A stretch of DNA of 64,000 bases from Zhengitettix transpicula (lineage: Eukaryota; Arthropoda; Insecta; Orthoptera; Tetrigidae), in NCBI GenBank assembly GCA_037074705.1, contig CM073595.1, positions 49,409,639 to 49,473,638 of the forward strand, in the 5' to 3' direction. A program made the position numbers and the translations under genes. Under the pieces are notes generated by a model that worked only from the letters and a program-made list of their open reading frames with translations, was not told where the DNA came from and searched no databases. Shown here piece by piece: positions 1 to 12,100 of this stretch; position 1 is the first letter of the stretch, and each line of letters begins with the position of its first letter.

Positions 1-57
1 GCAGGAAAAACTATTTAGTGGTTTACATGTAATCTTAGGCTTACTAAAGCAGAACCG

Positions 58-296
58 CCCTGCTATTGTGTAGTGGTCAGCGTCATTGCGTCGCACTGCA
101 GAGGCCCCAGGCTCGAATCCCGGCAAGGGGCATGGACGTTTGTGTGTTATGGTCATAAAAACCGGCGTTATGACTGAAGGAAAATCGACACACTGATCAC
201 TCCAAAACTCGGAATGCGTCATGTCAGATGGCAGTCTGGCAGTCACTTCGGTAGCGTCACAGGTCTTGGTATAAACCATTACCAGTAAGAATTGAT
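58..296 (+). repeat. tRNA-derived SINE
   Basis: The first 80 bases resemble a tRNA head. There is an A-box-like TAGTGGTCAGC near 72 and a B-box-like GGCTCGAATCC near 111, spaced as in an internal RNA polymerase III promoter. A body follows (GTGTGTTATGGTCATAAAAA, then a GTCACTTCGG segment) and ends in a T-rich stretch near 296. The head does not fold into a clean tRNA with matched acceptor arms, so I call it a SINE and not a tRNA gene. No second copy was noticed in this window, so the body boundary is approximate. Confidence 0.65.
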
Positions 297-2898
297 TTTG
301 GCCTTTTTTATGCATATGTTGGTGTTGACCACAGCATCTTATTAGGAAAAAATTAGAAGCACTGTGTTACCTGTTCTCATATTATTTAAATAACGATAAA
401 AGGAGAGTAAAATGATTCGTAGACTGGTTAAAACTTTGTGGCGTTGATTGAGGATGAATAAACATAAATGATCCAAAGGGTAGCATTTTAGATCCTTTAC
501 TCTTTTTAATTCCTGCATTACATACATAAATGTTTTATCTCACACTATCCATGTATTTTCTTGGGCTATAACCAGTGATTACGATTCGAGAATCTTAAAG
601 AGTAAACAAAACACCATTAAATAATTCATTCAACTTTTTCATCGCACTGCATACAATTTTTAAGTATAGCTTTCAACAATAAATTAAACTGGAGAATTCA
701 AGCTTCACCGCCTTTGCGGTTAGAGTGGTGTCAAACGACAGTGATATTAACTGTTTAATATATCATGTATAATTTTGTAGTAGAATTCTTCTGAAAATGA
801 GAAAATTTTTACTCTTCAGAAAGGGGATGTTATGTCAAATTCCATCAAGAGCCGATTAAATTTTAAGGAAAGCTAATTACATTTTTATTTACCTTCTTAA
901 ATATGTTATAGGCTATAAATTTTTTTTCAACATTATGAATTATACATTACGAAATTTTTAATGAATGTAAATTAAAACAAACTAATTAAACCCATGCCAC
1001 ACTCATGCCAGGCTTGTGCATAGCTACTGAATGTATGAATTTTTACTTACACTAACTTATGGGTGGCACATGGAAATTATGGATACCACCAGGACTGATA
1101 GGGCTCGCTCACTGGCTCTGTGAGTAGTTAAGCCAAGTTCAATAAATGTTTTCGTAAAAACCACTATAAGTTCATCAGTGCTTATGTCAACATCAGGACG
1201 TGTTATTGCTGAAACCACGTACGGTAGATAAGACGTTAGTGAACTAAGTATATTTTTGAATTTCTTTGGTCTTATTTGACAATTCATGTCTGGTAATTTT
1301 ATTTATGAACCATTTAATTCAATCGGAACGAAAAGGATTTTTTTTCAATATATAATTTAAACCACAATTATAACGACATAATAACCATTGTTCTTATGTG
1401 AAAATCTATTAGTTTCAATCAATTTATGAAATAAAATATTCCAAGTACGAGTGCACTCTTTGGATCAATTGTCTGTTATGTATTGTAACATTTTTGAAAC
1501 TGTGTAGGTCAACCTGAAATTTAAAAAACAAAGCCCCCACTTCCCAGCTAATTATGTTTATTATCTTGCAATCTGAGGTGTTATCTTATCACGTTAACGA
1601 AAGCGGATATTGTGAGTTGTCTGATTATTGTGATTTATGGGCTCATCAACGAGTTTTCTCATTACTTTCAAAAGAAAGAGACCGCACGTCGCGGTTGGGA
1701 TCCATAGTTTCCGGACTCTCAAAAGACGACCCACAAATGTCAAATATTTTTAATAGCTAATTTTACATTTTTTTGTGACTTAGCAATAAGTACAAATAAA
1801 CCTTATCTACTTACTTCAAAATTATAATTATTATTATCAACCGCACGTTCTTATTTATTATTCTCCAAATATCATCATGATGCAGATAAGAGGCATTTTT
1901 GGTGGTCTTTCCAAAAAATCTCCAATCTTACTTGCGTAATGTCTTGGGTGTCACTGAACCGATAACACTAACGACAGCGAGGCTTTTACGCAAATGCGCC
2001 AAGCTAATGAAGTCCAAGTCTCGATAATTTCACGTCCTAGTCAAGAAAGATTGTTGCCCGGACTAGACTAAGCTGAAGGGCTGTTGTGAAAGTAATGTAT
2101 ATAGATACTCAAAGAAGAGAAGCGATACTATTAGTAGTAGAATGAAATGAATTTATTTGATTATATATGCTGTGTTAAATATAACACCGCCATATCAAAT
2201 ACACGACGGAGAGTTAAAAACTTTCAATTCATTCCTTGAAAATTGCGAATTCACTATGCGCACTGACTCCGGCGTAATATGGCGTCAAACTTTCGACTTG
2301 GCTTGATACTAACCGGTACAATTGCGAACTTTTAGTGTTTACCAATATCATGCAACATATTCTGCATTTCCAAGGACACAGGTGTTACATGAGCGAGTTT
2401 ATTTTTCGCTTGCTACAGTTTTCTAGCTTCTGCGACTTAATAAAGAAGTTTTTTTGCGCTTCACCTATTGTATGATTTCTGTTCGATTTAAAATACGACA
2501 TTCAAACATTAATAAATATTGCAATTTATACAAATTTCAATTAATAGATTAGCTTGAAAATAAAGTATAGTCTTTTATGGAAGCTGTAACATATATTCCA
2601 ATATTGGAAAGGAGACGAACCAAGCTTTTCTTAAAATCTCATCTATATATAAAAATAAATTGGTTTCATTCCAAAACACTGGGGCCTCAAAAGTAGTCAT
2701 ATTGAAATAGCACAACCCAACACACTATAGAAACTCCAGTAAGATGGTTACTAGGCCTCATTCTGAAATCTAGATGCAAGGTGCAAGGACATTCAGTATT
2801 GAAGAGCTTATCTTCTTCATATTAAATGTTTGACTTCACAGAGAAGTTTCTCGAATTTAACAATATAGTATTTGACAAAAAAATCTACAACCATGTAA
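297..2898. other. AT-rich DNA without a recognised gene
   Basis: I recognise no gene here. A 76-codon open frame on the minus strand (1057-1287) begins at an ATG and has fairly balanced amino-acid use. A 68-codon plus-strand frame lies at 1554-1760. Neither has a motif I know, and neither has convincing splice partners. They could be decayed transposon or exon fragments, or chance frames. Confidence 0.4.
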
Positions 2899-3168
2899 TT
2901 GCACCAAGCTCTAGAAAGAAGGGACATTGTGCCTAACATTTTCTTGACTCAGTTCCTGTTGTGTATAGGATTAAAAAGTGTGAAGATGCATGGGGGGGAA
3001 AATTTGAAAGCTTTGAATACAAAATATTGGACATATCATTATTGCAGCTCTGTTAGAAGTATTGAGAGACTAAACCAAACAAACTTTGTTTGGGTACTAT
3101 GCAACTACCAGTGTTTTCTAAATTTCCAAAGTAATATACAAAGAAATATTTACTATAAGTATGATTGA
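2899..3168 (+). other. Unassigned 89-codon open frame
   Basis: The frame reads 89 codons from a non-ATG start, with Cys, Tyr and Asn scattered and no recognised motif. It directly precedes copy A of a three-copy repeat (3190-3470), so it may belong to that repeat's neighbourhood. Nothing supports expression. A chance frame in AT-rich DNA is the simplest reading. Confidence 0.2.
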
Positions 3169-3189
3169 ACCAGGAGTTATGAATTTTTG

Positions 3190-3470
3190 GGTAATTCTCT
3201 CTGGTAATGATGTACAATTGGAAATTCTGTAGCTTTGTGGGCCTGCAGCACCAATATTTGATCCATATTCAATTTGGACTGCAATGTAGTTCTGGAAAAC
3301 ATTCTATTCAAATAAAATTGTTATGATTAAGATTGATGTGTAGTTTCATAGCTCAGAATTTTGCTTAAATGTTGGGAATAAATTACCTGATCAGAAAATA
3401 CACAACACAGCTAAGGAATTCTTTTGTCAACTTATCATAGAATTATTTACACGTTACAGCAACAATTGAA
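3190..3470 (-). repeat. Unknown interspersed repeat, copy A (3' part)
   Basis: The reverse complement of this stretch aligns with roughly 4200-4460 (copy B) and, in part, with 5570-5710 (copy C). Shared landmarks are TAATCATAACNATTTT, a CTGATCAGGTA-like segment and AATCTTGAGTTAT-like text. It is the most diverged of the three copies. With copy B it forms an inverted pair about 0.7 kb apart. The family is unclassified. Confidence 0.6.
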
Positions 3471-3654
3471 ATTACCACATAAGGTCTTTCTGCTCCAGAG
3501 AAGCAAATTATTGTTAGAAAATTAATCCTATTTTCACTGATTTTAATGCAAAACTATCAACTAAATAAAATCATTGGCACATTTCTTAAACTATAATAAA
3601 ATTTGAATATATTTGGAGATACTAATCAAATAGCCTACAGATAATGAGAAAAAT

Positions 3655-3785
3655 GAATATATATATGTATGTATGTATGTATATATACTCATACATACAC
3701 ATACAGATATGCACATACATACACATAATACATGCATATGTTTACATACTTACATGCATATTCATACATACTCACATGCTCTCAT
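3655..3785. repeat. Compound TATG/CATA microsatellite
   Basis: The stretch starts with (TATG)n and runs into imperfect CATACATA-type repeats of alternating purine and pyrimidine. A 71-codon open frame read through it consists of Tyr-Ile-His-rich low complexity and is an artefact of the repeat. Confidence 0.85.
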
Positions 3786-3837
3786 GCAAGTGCCCGTATC
3801 TTCAAGTATATTATTTCTTTCAAGTTTTTGCTTGCCG

Positions 3838-4460
3838 TAAATTGTGCAAAATAAAATAAAAAACAGACGTGATTTGTTCAGCTTGATATGAGAAATTAGG
3901 CATTTCAATCCGGTGGAAGCAGTTATTCTTGCTGAGAATTACATGAATTTCGATTATAGTTTCATCCACAAATTACTTATGAAAACTGTAGTTTTCGAAG
4001 ATATTATGAATTTGAAACGTTCATTTAACTGGCAAAAAACTAATATTTTAGATGTTGACACCTAGTACTATTCCAGAATTATATCAGAAATGCATCAACC
4101 TAACATCACTGCAATTAACATATAAATTGATACTATGACACTCAACAATGGCTATGATCCCTTATTGTTATGGCCAGCAAATATATATTGAACGAAATTT
4201 GTGTAATTAATTCTGTGTTTAGTTGACGATAGAATTCCCTATAAATGTAGTGTATTTTGTGATCAGGTACTTTTATCCCAAATATTTAAGTAAAATCTTG
4301 AGTTATCAAACCCCACAAAAATCTTAATCATAACCATTTTCTTTGAATGTAGTGTTTTCCTGCATTCCGTGTCAGTCAAAACTCATTATGGACTGATGGT
4401 GATGCAAACCTAAGGAACTGCAGAATATCAAACCCTGCATTATTACCAGCAGAAACATTC
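3838..4460 (+). repeat. Unknown interspersed repeat, copy B
   Basis: This is an inverted copy of 5570-6062 (about 490 bases, estimated by eye at over 90 percent identity), with the two arms about 1.2 kb apart. On the plus strand it keeps the same reading frame as copy C over about 80 codons (around 3888-4125). One in-frame TAG and a 3-base indel occur in the segment for the ILDVDT block. Family unknown; retained frame similarity suggests a once-coding segment. Confidence 0.7.
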
Positions 4461-5034
4461 CCTGCAAATATGCAGATCAAAGTAAAAGTAATTTAGCAGG
4501 ATTGCATGATTGACACATATAGAAAGATTTAAAATAATTTAAACTGTTTCGAATTTTAAATATATAATATTAATTATGTTATTGGTCCACTCTTTAGTAA
4601 TAATATATTAAAATATCAGTTTAATTTCAATTCCCAAAACCTTTATTTTCCCAAAACCTCTATTGTCTCAAAAATAGTAGTGCAATATTTCATTTATATA
4701 CTCCATTTTATAACACTATTACTTGATAGTTATGTTTTCAATTGAAATATATAAAATAATTCATTAATATTCATCTGAATTTACTGTAGGCTCTGGTTAT
4801 TTCATAAGTCTGTAAACATATTCTGAATATCTAACCATTTTAAGTCAATATAAAGATTACTCACCTCTCACTATTCTTACCTAGATCAAATGTATGTTGT
4901 AAAGAAATAAAGTGATTTCAAAGTAAATGACTACATTGTTCATTTCAATTTAATGTACATACTGTTTCAGAAGCAACCTATGAATTTAGATAGTCAGTCC
5001 ACTGGCATTAATTGATAACTGAGGTATAATGAAC

Positions 5035-5525
5035 CCTTCGAATGAGATTTTTTATTCTCTCACAGGCAGAACTTTTTGGGAGAGACGGAGGAGGATGTCT
5101 TTCCACTCTCTGTTTTTGAACTAAGGTTCCCACAAGCTGAGGCACCTCAGCCTGTTCGAGAGATGTATGTTCCGGGGTCGTAGACCTTGGGCATATGGTA
5201 AGAGTTTTACGCTATTCCCAATGGAATAGTCAGCCAGCTGCCTCCTAAACTGGTCGACGCAAGGAGAAGAGAATGCTGCATCCCCACGCCAAACCCCTCT
5301 CCTGCCATCGGAAGAACATGGGACAAGTACCTAATGCTGTCCTACCTGATGCAGGTTTTCTAATGTTTGTCCTGGATCACTTTTAGGCAAATGCCAGGTA
5401 GGATCCTTAAACTACAACCCGGGGGCCCTAGTTAGCCCTTGGCTGCCTTCCCCTGCCCTTCCGCATCCCCCCTTTCAAATACCTTCCTATGCTATTAAAC
5501 GGGAGTTGCCACCATGTGGATTACC
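5035..5525 (+). repeat. Interspersed repeat, also present inverted at 60475-60785
   Basis: This GC-richer block stands out from its surroundings. Its 3' two thirds (5220-5525) match the reverse complement of 60475-60785. Shared landmarks include CCTACCTGATG, ACTTTTAGG, the GCCCTAGTTA-like segment and CCAACCCTTGGCTNCCTT-like text. No TIRs, RT motif or tRNA head were recognised. It sits in the spacer of the B/C inverted pair and looks inserted there. It may be a SINE or a fragment of a larger element. Confidence 0.7.
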
Positions 5526-5569
5526 CTCATGTTGCATGTTTATCTAAAAATAAATCTAAACAATTATTA

Positions 5570-6062
5570 AGATTATGTGGGGGTTTGATAACTCAAGATT
5601 TTACTTAAATATTTGGGATAAAGTACCTGATCACAAAATACACTACATATATAGGGAATTCTATCGTCAACTAAACACAGAATTAATTACACAAATTTCG
5701 TTCAATATATATTTGCTGGCCGTAACAATAAGGGATCATAGCCATTGTTGAGTGTCATAGTATCAATTTATATGTTAATTGCAGTGATGTTAGGTTGATG
5801 CATTTCTGATATAATTCTGGAATAGTAGTACTTGGTGTCAACATCTAAAATATTAGTTTTTGGCCAATTAAATGAATGTTTCAAATTCATAATATCTTCG
5901 AAAACTACAGATTTCATAAGTAATTTGTGGATGAAACTATAATTGAAATTCATGTCATTCCCAGCAGAAATAACTGTTACCACAGGATTGAAATGCCTAA
6001 TTTCTCGTATCAAGCTGAACAAATTACGTCTGTTTTTTTTTTAATTTTTGCATAATTTACGG
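5570..6062 (-). repeat. Unknown interspersed repeat, copy C, with open frame
   Basis: This is the reverse-complement partner of copy B. It contains an uninterrupted 84-codon frame at 5768-6022 (minus strand), beginning MFSLIREIRHFNP and containing FIHKLLMK and ILDVDTKYYYSRII. Copy B keeps the same frame apart from a stop and a codon deletion, so the similarity exists at protein level. I do not recognise the protein. It could be part of a transposon product or a processed host exon. Confidence 0.65.
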
Positions 6063-7210
6063 CAAGCAAAAACTTTAAAGAAACAATAGCCTATACTTGA
6101 AGATTTTCATACTGATTTACTAATTCATTTTCAGCCCACAAGACACCTGTAATTCCATACCATTTGGATGAAAATAAGTCTCTGGAACACTGAAATTACA
6201 TTTGAGATCCACTAAGATCCCAGAGCGTGTAATACCAAATATTTCCCTTCCCTCAGGCAATCGTCCCAACGAAACACCGATCGTTAAATCGGAGGAGGTG
6301 TGATCCGCCTTTCTAATATCACGCTGAACAAAGCAGCTTCAATTATTTTCCAAAAACCCATTCACAGATAAAATATGAAAGACACTTCTCGTTACAATAC
6401 AATATTCCCTCTCATTAATAACACCACAATAGTTTCAGATTAAACTTCGTTGGTCGCAAGTACTGTGATAATTTATTTTAATGGTAGACTGGGTAAACCA
6501 TTGTGCACCATAAATAGTTATCTGCTATTCAATAATTGATTCTCTGTTTATCAACCGGGTCCAATTTTTGTCAAAACGTTTCGTGATTTTCAAATATAGT
6601 CTCAAGCGGTACATTTCTAACAATTCTTTCCTCGTAAATATATATTTATACCGTCTCCAGGTGTCGCGAACATTTATTATCTTCTTACATCGGTCAGCCC
6701 CCGACCGTTTACTTGGGCGCAAAACCTCTAAGAAATTTATGGTACGTAATTGGTGTTCTTGGTCAAATATTCGCCTCTTCTCTCGCTGGTTGCGTTCCGC
6801 CGACATCCAGCTTTTACCCCAGAAAAATCCATCCCATAGTAAATAAATATTTTATATTAATTTAAGCGGTCACCAGAGAACCGAAGTTAATTCTGCCTTT
6901 AGAGGAAATACGAAATATATTTTTATTAGTAAGACTTTTTGAGAAGAAAACTTAAAGAAACGATATAGCCCTACACATTAAAAAAATCTTGATGACTTTT
7001 CTCAACGATACTGTTACAACTCACCCTGAACGATTTCCATATTAGGTGAAGAAAATTTTCATTTTCCATACCATCGTCAGGCACTACAACAACCAGTCGT
7101 TGGGTTGAAGGCGATGTAGTTTTGTTTTTCTTGTGCGGGGCAGAACTAAATAGTTCCAACTGTCTTAACTGCCCACAGTGAAAACGATCTAAGGATTTAT
7201 ATATAAACAA
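6063..7210. other. Mixed unique DNA with overlapping open frames
   Basis: Open frames overlap on opposite strands: minus 6525-6806 (93 codons, rich in Arg, Lys and Glu) and plus 6568-6846 (92 codons). Another minus frame is at 6971-7210. None shows a known motif, and no splice or promoter context is clear. The minus 6525-6806 frame has the more protein-like composition, but I would not annotate it as a gene. Confidence 0.25.
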
Positions 7211-7239
7211 CAGTCAATTTGAAATAAAAAAATATATAT

Positions 7240-7630
7240 TTGTTTATGGAAAATTGAACTACGTTTTGTCGCTAAATTTGCGACCTCTTCAGGTTGAAGT
7301 TAAACAAAATGTTGTGAGTCAGCTCCCTTGACTGCCGTGGACGAAATACATAATTAAAAATAAAATTTAGTTTTAACCCATTGGGAGTCCATTTATTTGT
7401 TTGTAAAACTTGTTTCCAAATGTGAAATACCCGAACTCTAAACAAATTCTTAACCCCTCTAAAAATAAACTTCTGCTCTTTATTGGCGTATAATACGAAA
7501 ACATAATATCCAAAAAATTAACTATAGGTCTAATGAGACGTTCAAACCAAATAATGAAAAAGAAAAAACATAAGAGATAGTAAGTGAAAACGTTGCTAAT
7601 AAAAATATTGTTGTTTGTGTATAATTTCAA
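7240..7630 (-). mobile_element. Penelope-like retroelement fragment: truncated RT and terminal sequence
   Basis: On the minus strand an 85-codon frame (7630-7373) ends in a FYKQINGLPMG-like block. This matches the segment of Penelope-like reverse transcriptases where F-x-Q-x-x-G-x-x-M-G-S-P occurs, with FTFGNKF just before it. Coding stops directly at this motif, so the catalytic core is lost. The next ~110 bases look like the element's terminal non-coding part. They contain CTGAAGA, a 5-bp stem (GTCGC/GCGAC) and AAAACGTA, a near-hammerhead arrangement. The element is dead and 5'- and internally truncated. Confidence 0.65.
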
Positions 7631-7631
7631 T

Positions 7632-8308
7632 GACTTTTGGCATGGGAGGGGAGCACGCTTAGGGGTGGGAGTGGAGGGGCTTTACATGAGAATAACGCAA
7701 AAAGAACTTAGATTGAACTCTAATCCGGGGTTATGGATGTCGCTGAGATTAATTATGACATTCAACTTGAAATTTAACCCTCACTGGCTGAGTTAGTAAT
7801 TTTCGAACTCATTAATCGGCCGATATTTGCGTCGAATAACTATTTTTCGGGGTCAATGAAATTCATAATATTTCTCTAGATGTTCTCTGTTCATAATTTC
7901 AACTCCTTTTGGGCTTCGCCGGAGATCATCGTTAAGGGTGGAGTAGCAATACATAAAAATAACTAAAAAACAAGCGAGATTCCAGTCAAATCCGGGATTA
8001 TGGATGTCGTAGAGTTTAATTATGACTTTCAACTATTTGTTTAACCCACAGTAGAGGGGCTGGGTGAGGCGGAAAATTTTCGATCATGTTAAAACGGCCG
8101 ATATATTCGTCGAAAGAAACATTTTCAGTGTCATTGAGTTCTATCCCTTTCGGTATGGGAGGTGAGCACACTTTAGGTATAGGAGGCGAGGTGCGTTACA
8201 TAAAAATAGCGCAAAAGTAACAGACACTGGATTCAAATCGGAGGCTAAGAACATATGACAAACCGGGCAACGCCGTGCACCCAGCTAGTAATTCAATAAT
8301 TTTTTTTT
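7632..8308 (+). mobile_element. Helitron-like non-autonomous element with tandem units
   Basis: About two and a half diverged units of roughly 250 bases run in tandem. Each has a TTTTGGCATGGGAGG-like start, CCGGG(A/G)TTATGGATGTCG, TAATTATGAC(A/T)TTCAAC and CGGCCGATAT. The last unit breaks off into ACCGGGCAACGCCG, then CACCCAG and CTAG followed by T. A GC-rich short hairpin just before CTAG-T fits the 3' end of Helitron or Helentron elements (CTRR end, insertion before T). No Rep/helicase coding is present. Confidence 0.5.
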
Positions 8309-9086
8309 TTTAGATTCAATATATATTAAAAAAATAATAAAATTTCCCTGAATACCAGAAATTTTGTATATTGTATAAATTAAAATTTAAGTTGAAGCAC
8401 CTTGATATATAGATGTGGAAGCTGTTTTGTGGTAGATACAACACGACCAGTTAGTCAGAGCTTGGCCATTATACATTGATCATGTAACCCTATTGTAAAC
8501 AATAGAATGTAATATAAAGCCTGAAAAAGTTAGACTGAGGAAATATTTTAATTAAATTATCAGGTATGTAAAATATAATTAAAGCTCTGTGACGTAATAT
8601 AGGTATACACATAATTTAATTCCAATGATGTACTTTACAGATATTACAGATGAATGTGGTTAGAATAACCGAAGTTCCTGACGGACAATTTTAAATTCCT
8701 GACATTTAAAATTTTATGTGACTGTATTATAAAAATCATTTATAATATTAGTAATATAATGGATACAGTCCTTTATCGTTTTTATTAAACAAATAAATAT
8801 TTTTTCTGACTTCAAATTGGCTGTTGTTTATGTATAAGCTGTCTCAATAGTCAGAATATATATATCACGATCAAAGGATTGTTTTACCATTCATCTTTTT
8901 CCTATCTTTCACCTTATCTTTTTGACCTTTTAGTCCTTTCTGAGCTTACTCCCTTCCAACTCTTAGCCAGAGAGCTGAAATACCTAATAACAATCTCCAG
9001 AGTTAATAATGACGAATAATCCGCGTGGCGTCGCCTCTTGCGATTCCGCGTCACGTGGCCCCGAGGAGTAACCGGTTACCGTAACA
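8309..9086. other. Upstream flank of the acid phosphatase gene
   Basis: AT-rich sequence becomes markedly more GC-rich from about 9010 onward (GGCGTCGCCTCTTGCG, CGTGGCCCCGAGG). This local CpG-containing shift just before the start codon fits a promoter or first-exon region. No TATA box can be placed with confidence. Confidence 0.35.
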
Positions 9087-9140
9087 ATGCGTCAGTACGA
9101 TGGGAAGCGCGTGGCTGATAGGTCTCCTGTGGCTCTGTGA
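9087..9140 (+). promoter_or_regulatory. Possible upstream ORF overlapping the phosphatase start
   Basis: An ATG at 9087 opens a 17-codon frame that ends at TGA 9138-9140. It is out of frame with, and spans, the phosphatase ATG at 9100. If transcription starts upstream of 9087, scanning ribosomes meet this ATG first, which could lower translation of the enzyme. The transcription start is not known from sequence. Confidence 0.3.
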
Positions 9141-12100
9141 CGTCTTGGCCGCGAGCCCGGACACTAGTCTCGAGCTGGTTCATGTGGTGAGTACGCGGTC
9201 ACCAAACGAACGTCGAGAGGTCGTTGTGTGTTTGCTATAACGCCTTGCCTTGTTTTTGTCGTCCAAGGTCTTTCGGCACGGACCTCGTACGCCTGCTGAT
9301 ACTTATCCCAATGACCCGCACATCAACAACGACCTGTACCCAGTGGGCTGGGGACAACTCACCAATGTAAGTAACACATTCAGCTCTCGAGAAGACTAAG
9401 TTAACAGTGACGTTATGGAGCCCACCGACGTTTATACGATACTTCCCATGTAACGTAAAAGGTTATATGACACAGTAAGACGAAGGAATGAGGAACTGGA
9501 CTGACGCTGATATGTTGGTTGGTGAAGTTACTTAGGTTAATTCCCTCAACATGAGCTCATCTGGATAAGATCGCAAATAGTCGGATTTTCCACTGTTTCA
9601 GAGCTGTTTTAATCGTAAATATTAAAAAAAAATCGAAAACTAGCCTTTTCCAACAAGTTTACACTGGTTCACATGGGGATCAAGGTTAGTCTCACAAGTC
9701 ACAGTTGCCTATCTTATAGCTGTGGCAGTAAAGTATAAAAAGATGTTACCAAATATTTCTATCATTTAATTCGCATGACTTTCTATTATTCGCCACATGA
9801 TATTATGAACGGAATCAGGTTATAATTTTTTTTTCTGGTGACTGCCTTATTTGGAAAATAAATGATCAAAAATAAAAAGGATACATTGAGTCTATTGAAT
9901 TGAAAGTCAAACGTGAACAGTAATAAAGTGAGCTAATTGTTGAAATGAAAATCGTAAAATTGGTTATTAATACATGCACAGACATTTATAAAGAGGGATT
10001 GTGGAGGGATGTTATACGTATAATTATATTTCCGCAGCGTACAGGTTATGACATTAGAGAGGACACTTGTTTTTTAAATGCTAACGTGTGCCTAAACAAC
10101 GCCATAAATAAATCATTAGACGCAAATGGGACTCGTCAGGTTCTTTCATATTTTCACGGAAACCGATTAAATTATGGTTTGCGTTTTACATACCCTCCTG
10201 AAGTGAACAAATTTAAGTTTTGATGCTCTGTAAGAGAACAGCGGTTTTCAAAATGTATTGCCTTCAGATTCATGGGGAATGATAAATACGAAAAAAAAAT
10301 CCCATATCAATTGATTCTACATATTTGTCACGAAACAAGTGAAATAACCAGTTAATGATACATTTTAACTACCTTTAATTTCATTATTAGGCCATAATTC
10401 AGGAATTTGGATTTTCGTTTACGTCAACATTGTGAAGAACACTTGACGCCTTCAGTAATAGTTTGATGACGATTTAGAGTCATTTGCTGTCAGATTCAAT
10501 GCCGTTTGCTATAATTCCACCACAAAAATTTGACGGAGATTTTGTGTTTCCAGTATTTATGAGAAAAATTGTAAAATATTTAAAATTCTATAGATACTCA
10601 GGTAAACATAATTTAAACCCCCAAGTTTTAACGTTCCGTAAGGATTGGACTGGTCGCTGTGGCACGGACGATTTATTTCCCACGTCTAGGATATACACGA
10701 TTTCTAATCAGAAACGCTATTCTACGATAGTTTACAGAAAATATTTTTGTGTAGAAAACGATACTTCTCCTTCCCAAAGTTTCGGATGAATGCCCATAAA
10801 AGCAGAAAACGTAGCATGACGCGTTAAGATCTTTAAAGAACTTTTATTCAAAGTTTTCATTTTTAACAGTAAAAAAACCCGTTTTACTTAACAATCAAAA
10901 TAATTATTCCCGTAATTGTTGTGAGTCTTTTAAGGGGATTATTGAAACTGCTGGCGTGTTGTGAGTGAGCTATGTGTATCAGGGGCGAAAGTCAGAGAGT
11001 CCTTTATTTCAGCAGATTTCGGCACTCTGTGAAAATAAAATACATTGCTTTAACATCGATTCATACACAATACCATTTCTCATGTAACTTCCGCCAGTCG
11101 ACAACGTCTTCGTTTACAAATGTTTGGCATTTATTGATATATACATTAAAAATGATAATATAACGTAATAATTATTTACATTCATCAGTACAAAATTATC
11201 CACTTCACCCAAACTAATACTAACAATTAAAAACGTTACGTTAATTGCTTTTAATAATCATGCCAGCCAGGAGTGAAGTGCAGACCTTGAGGAACCGGAT
11301 TCCAAAATCATCCAAACCCCTCAATTCTCCAAGAAGGAACAAAATGTTTACATTACTTCGTTTTACTCGCGCGATATACCATGATGACTTTTAATAATCG
11401 TGAATTATTAACAGCATTGTATATTAGATCTTCAATATAGGCCTACGTCAACATCTCAAATTACCTCCTCTCATAGCAAAAAATATATTTATCGTATACC
11501 GGACGTATACACAGGATGTTTGTCCTAGATATGGTCTGGAATTTTTGCCTTATTTCATATGAAAGTGTAACCACAGCTTCTATAGCTATTGTATTATTTT
11601 GCTACTGAAAAAAATTTCATTCCGTCCCGGAAGTGATATTCTCAAATCGTAAAACTTTTCTTTTTCTTCCGGCGTCAAATATGTTTAAACATTAACGAGA
11701 TTTTGAACTCTATCTGATGGTAAGTCAAACTGATTTAACCTAATCATTTGTTTTTCTGTTTACTTGAATCCAATTTTTGCCGGATGTTGGAGTGATTCTT
11801 AGAATTACAGTCGTAAAGATACGTCTTCGTTACTACAACCCCTGGCTTGGATTAAAATAAACAAACTTTGATTATGGTGGGAATTAAATATGAGTGAAAA
11901 ATTTACGTCTGATTGAAAATTAATAATAAGAAAGATAGGCAAATAAAGACAAAAGAAGTGATAGTATAAGTACCACACAAAATTTCTGGAAGCCTTGGTC
12001 CTTTCTTCAGGTACAGAAAAAACGCAAGAGCCTCGAGAGACACAACTACACAAGTCAGTTGTCAAAACTCAACTCTTTGGTGACTAACTCCTCCTACACA

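Noticed and set aside
3644..3859. 71-codon plus-strand open frame
   Set aside because: It is read through the compound TATG/CATA microsatellite and is low complexity.
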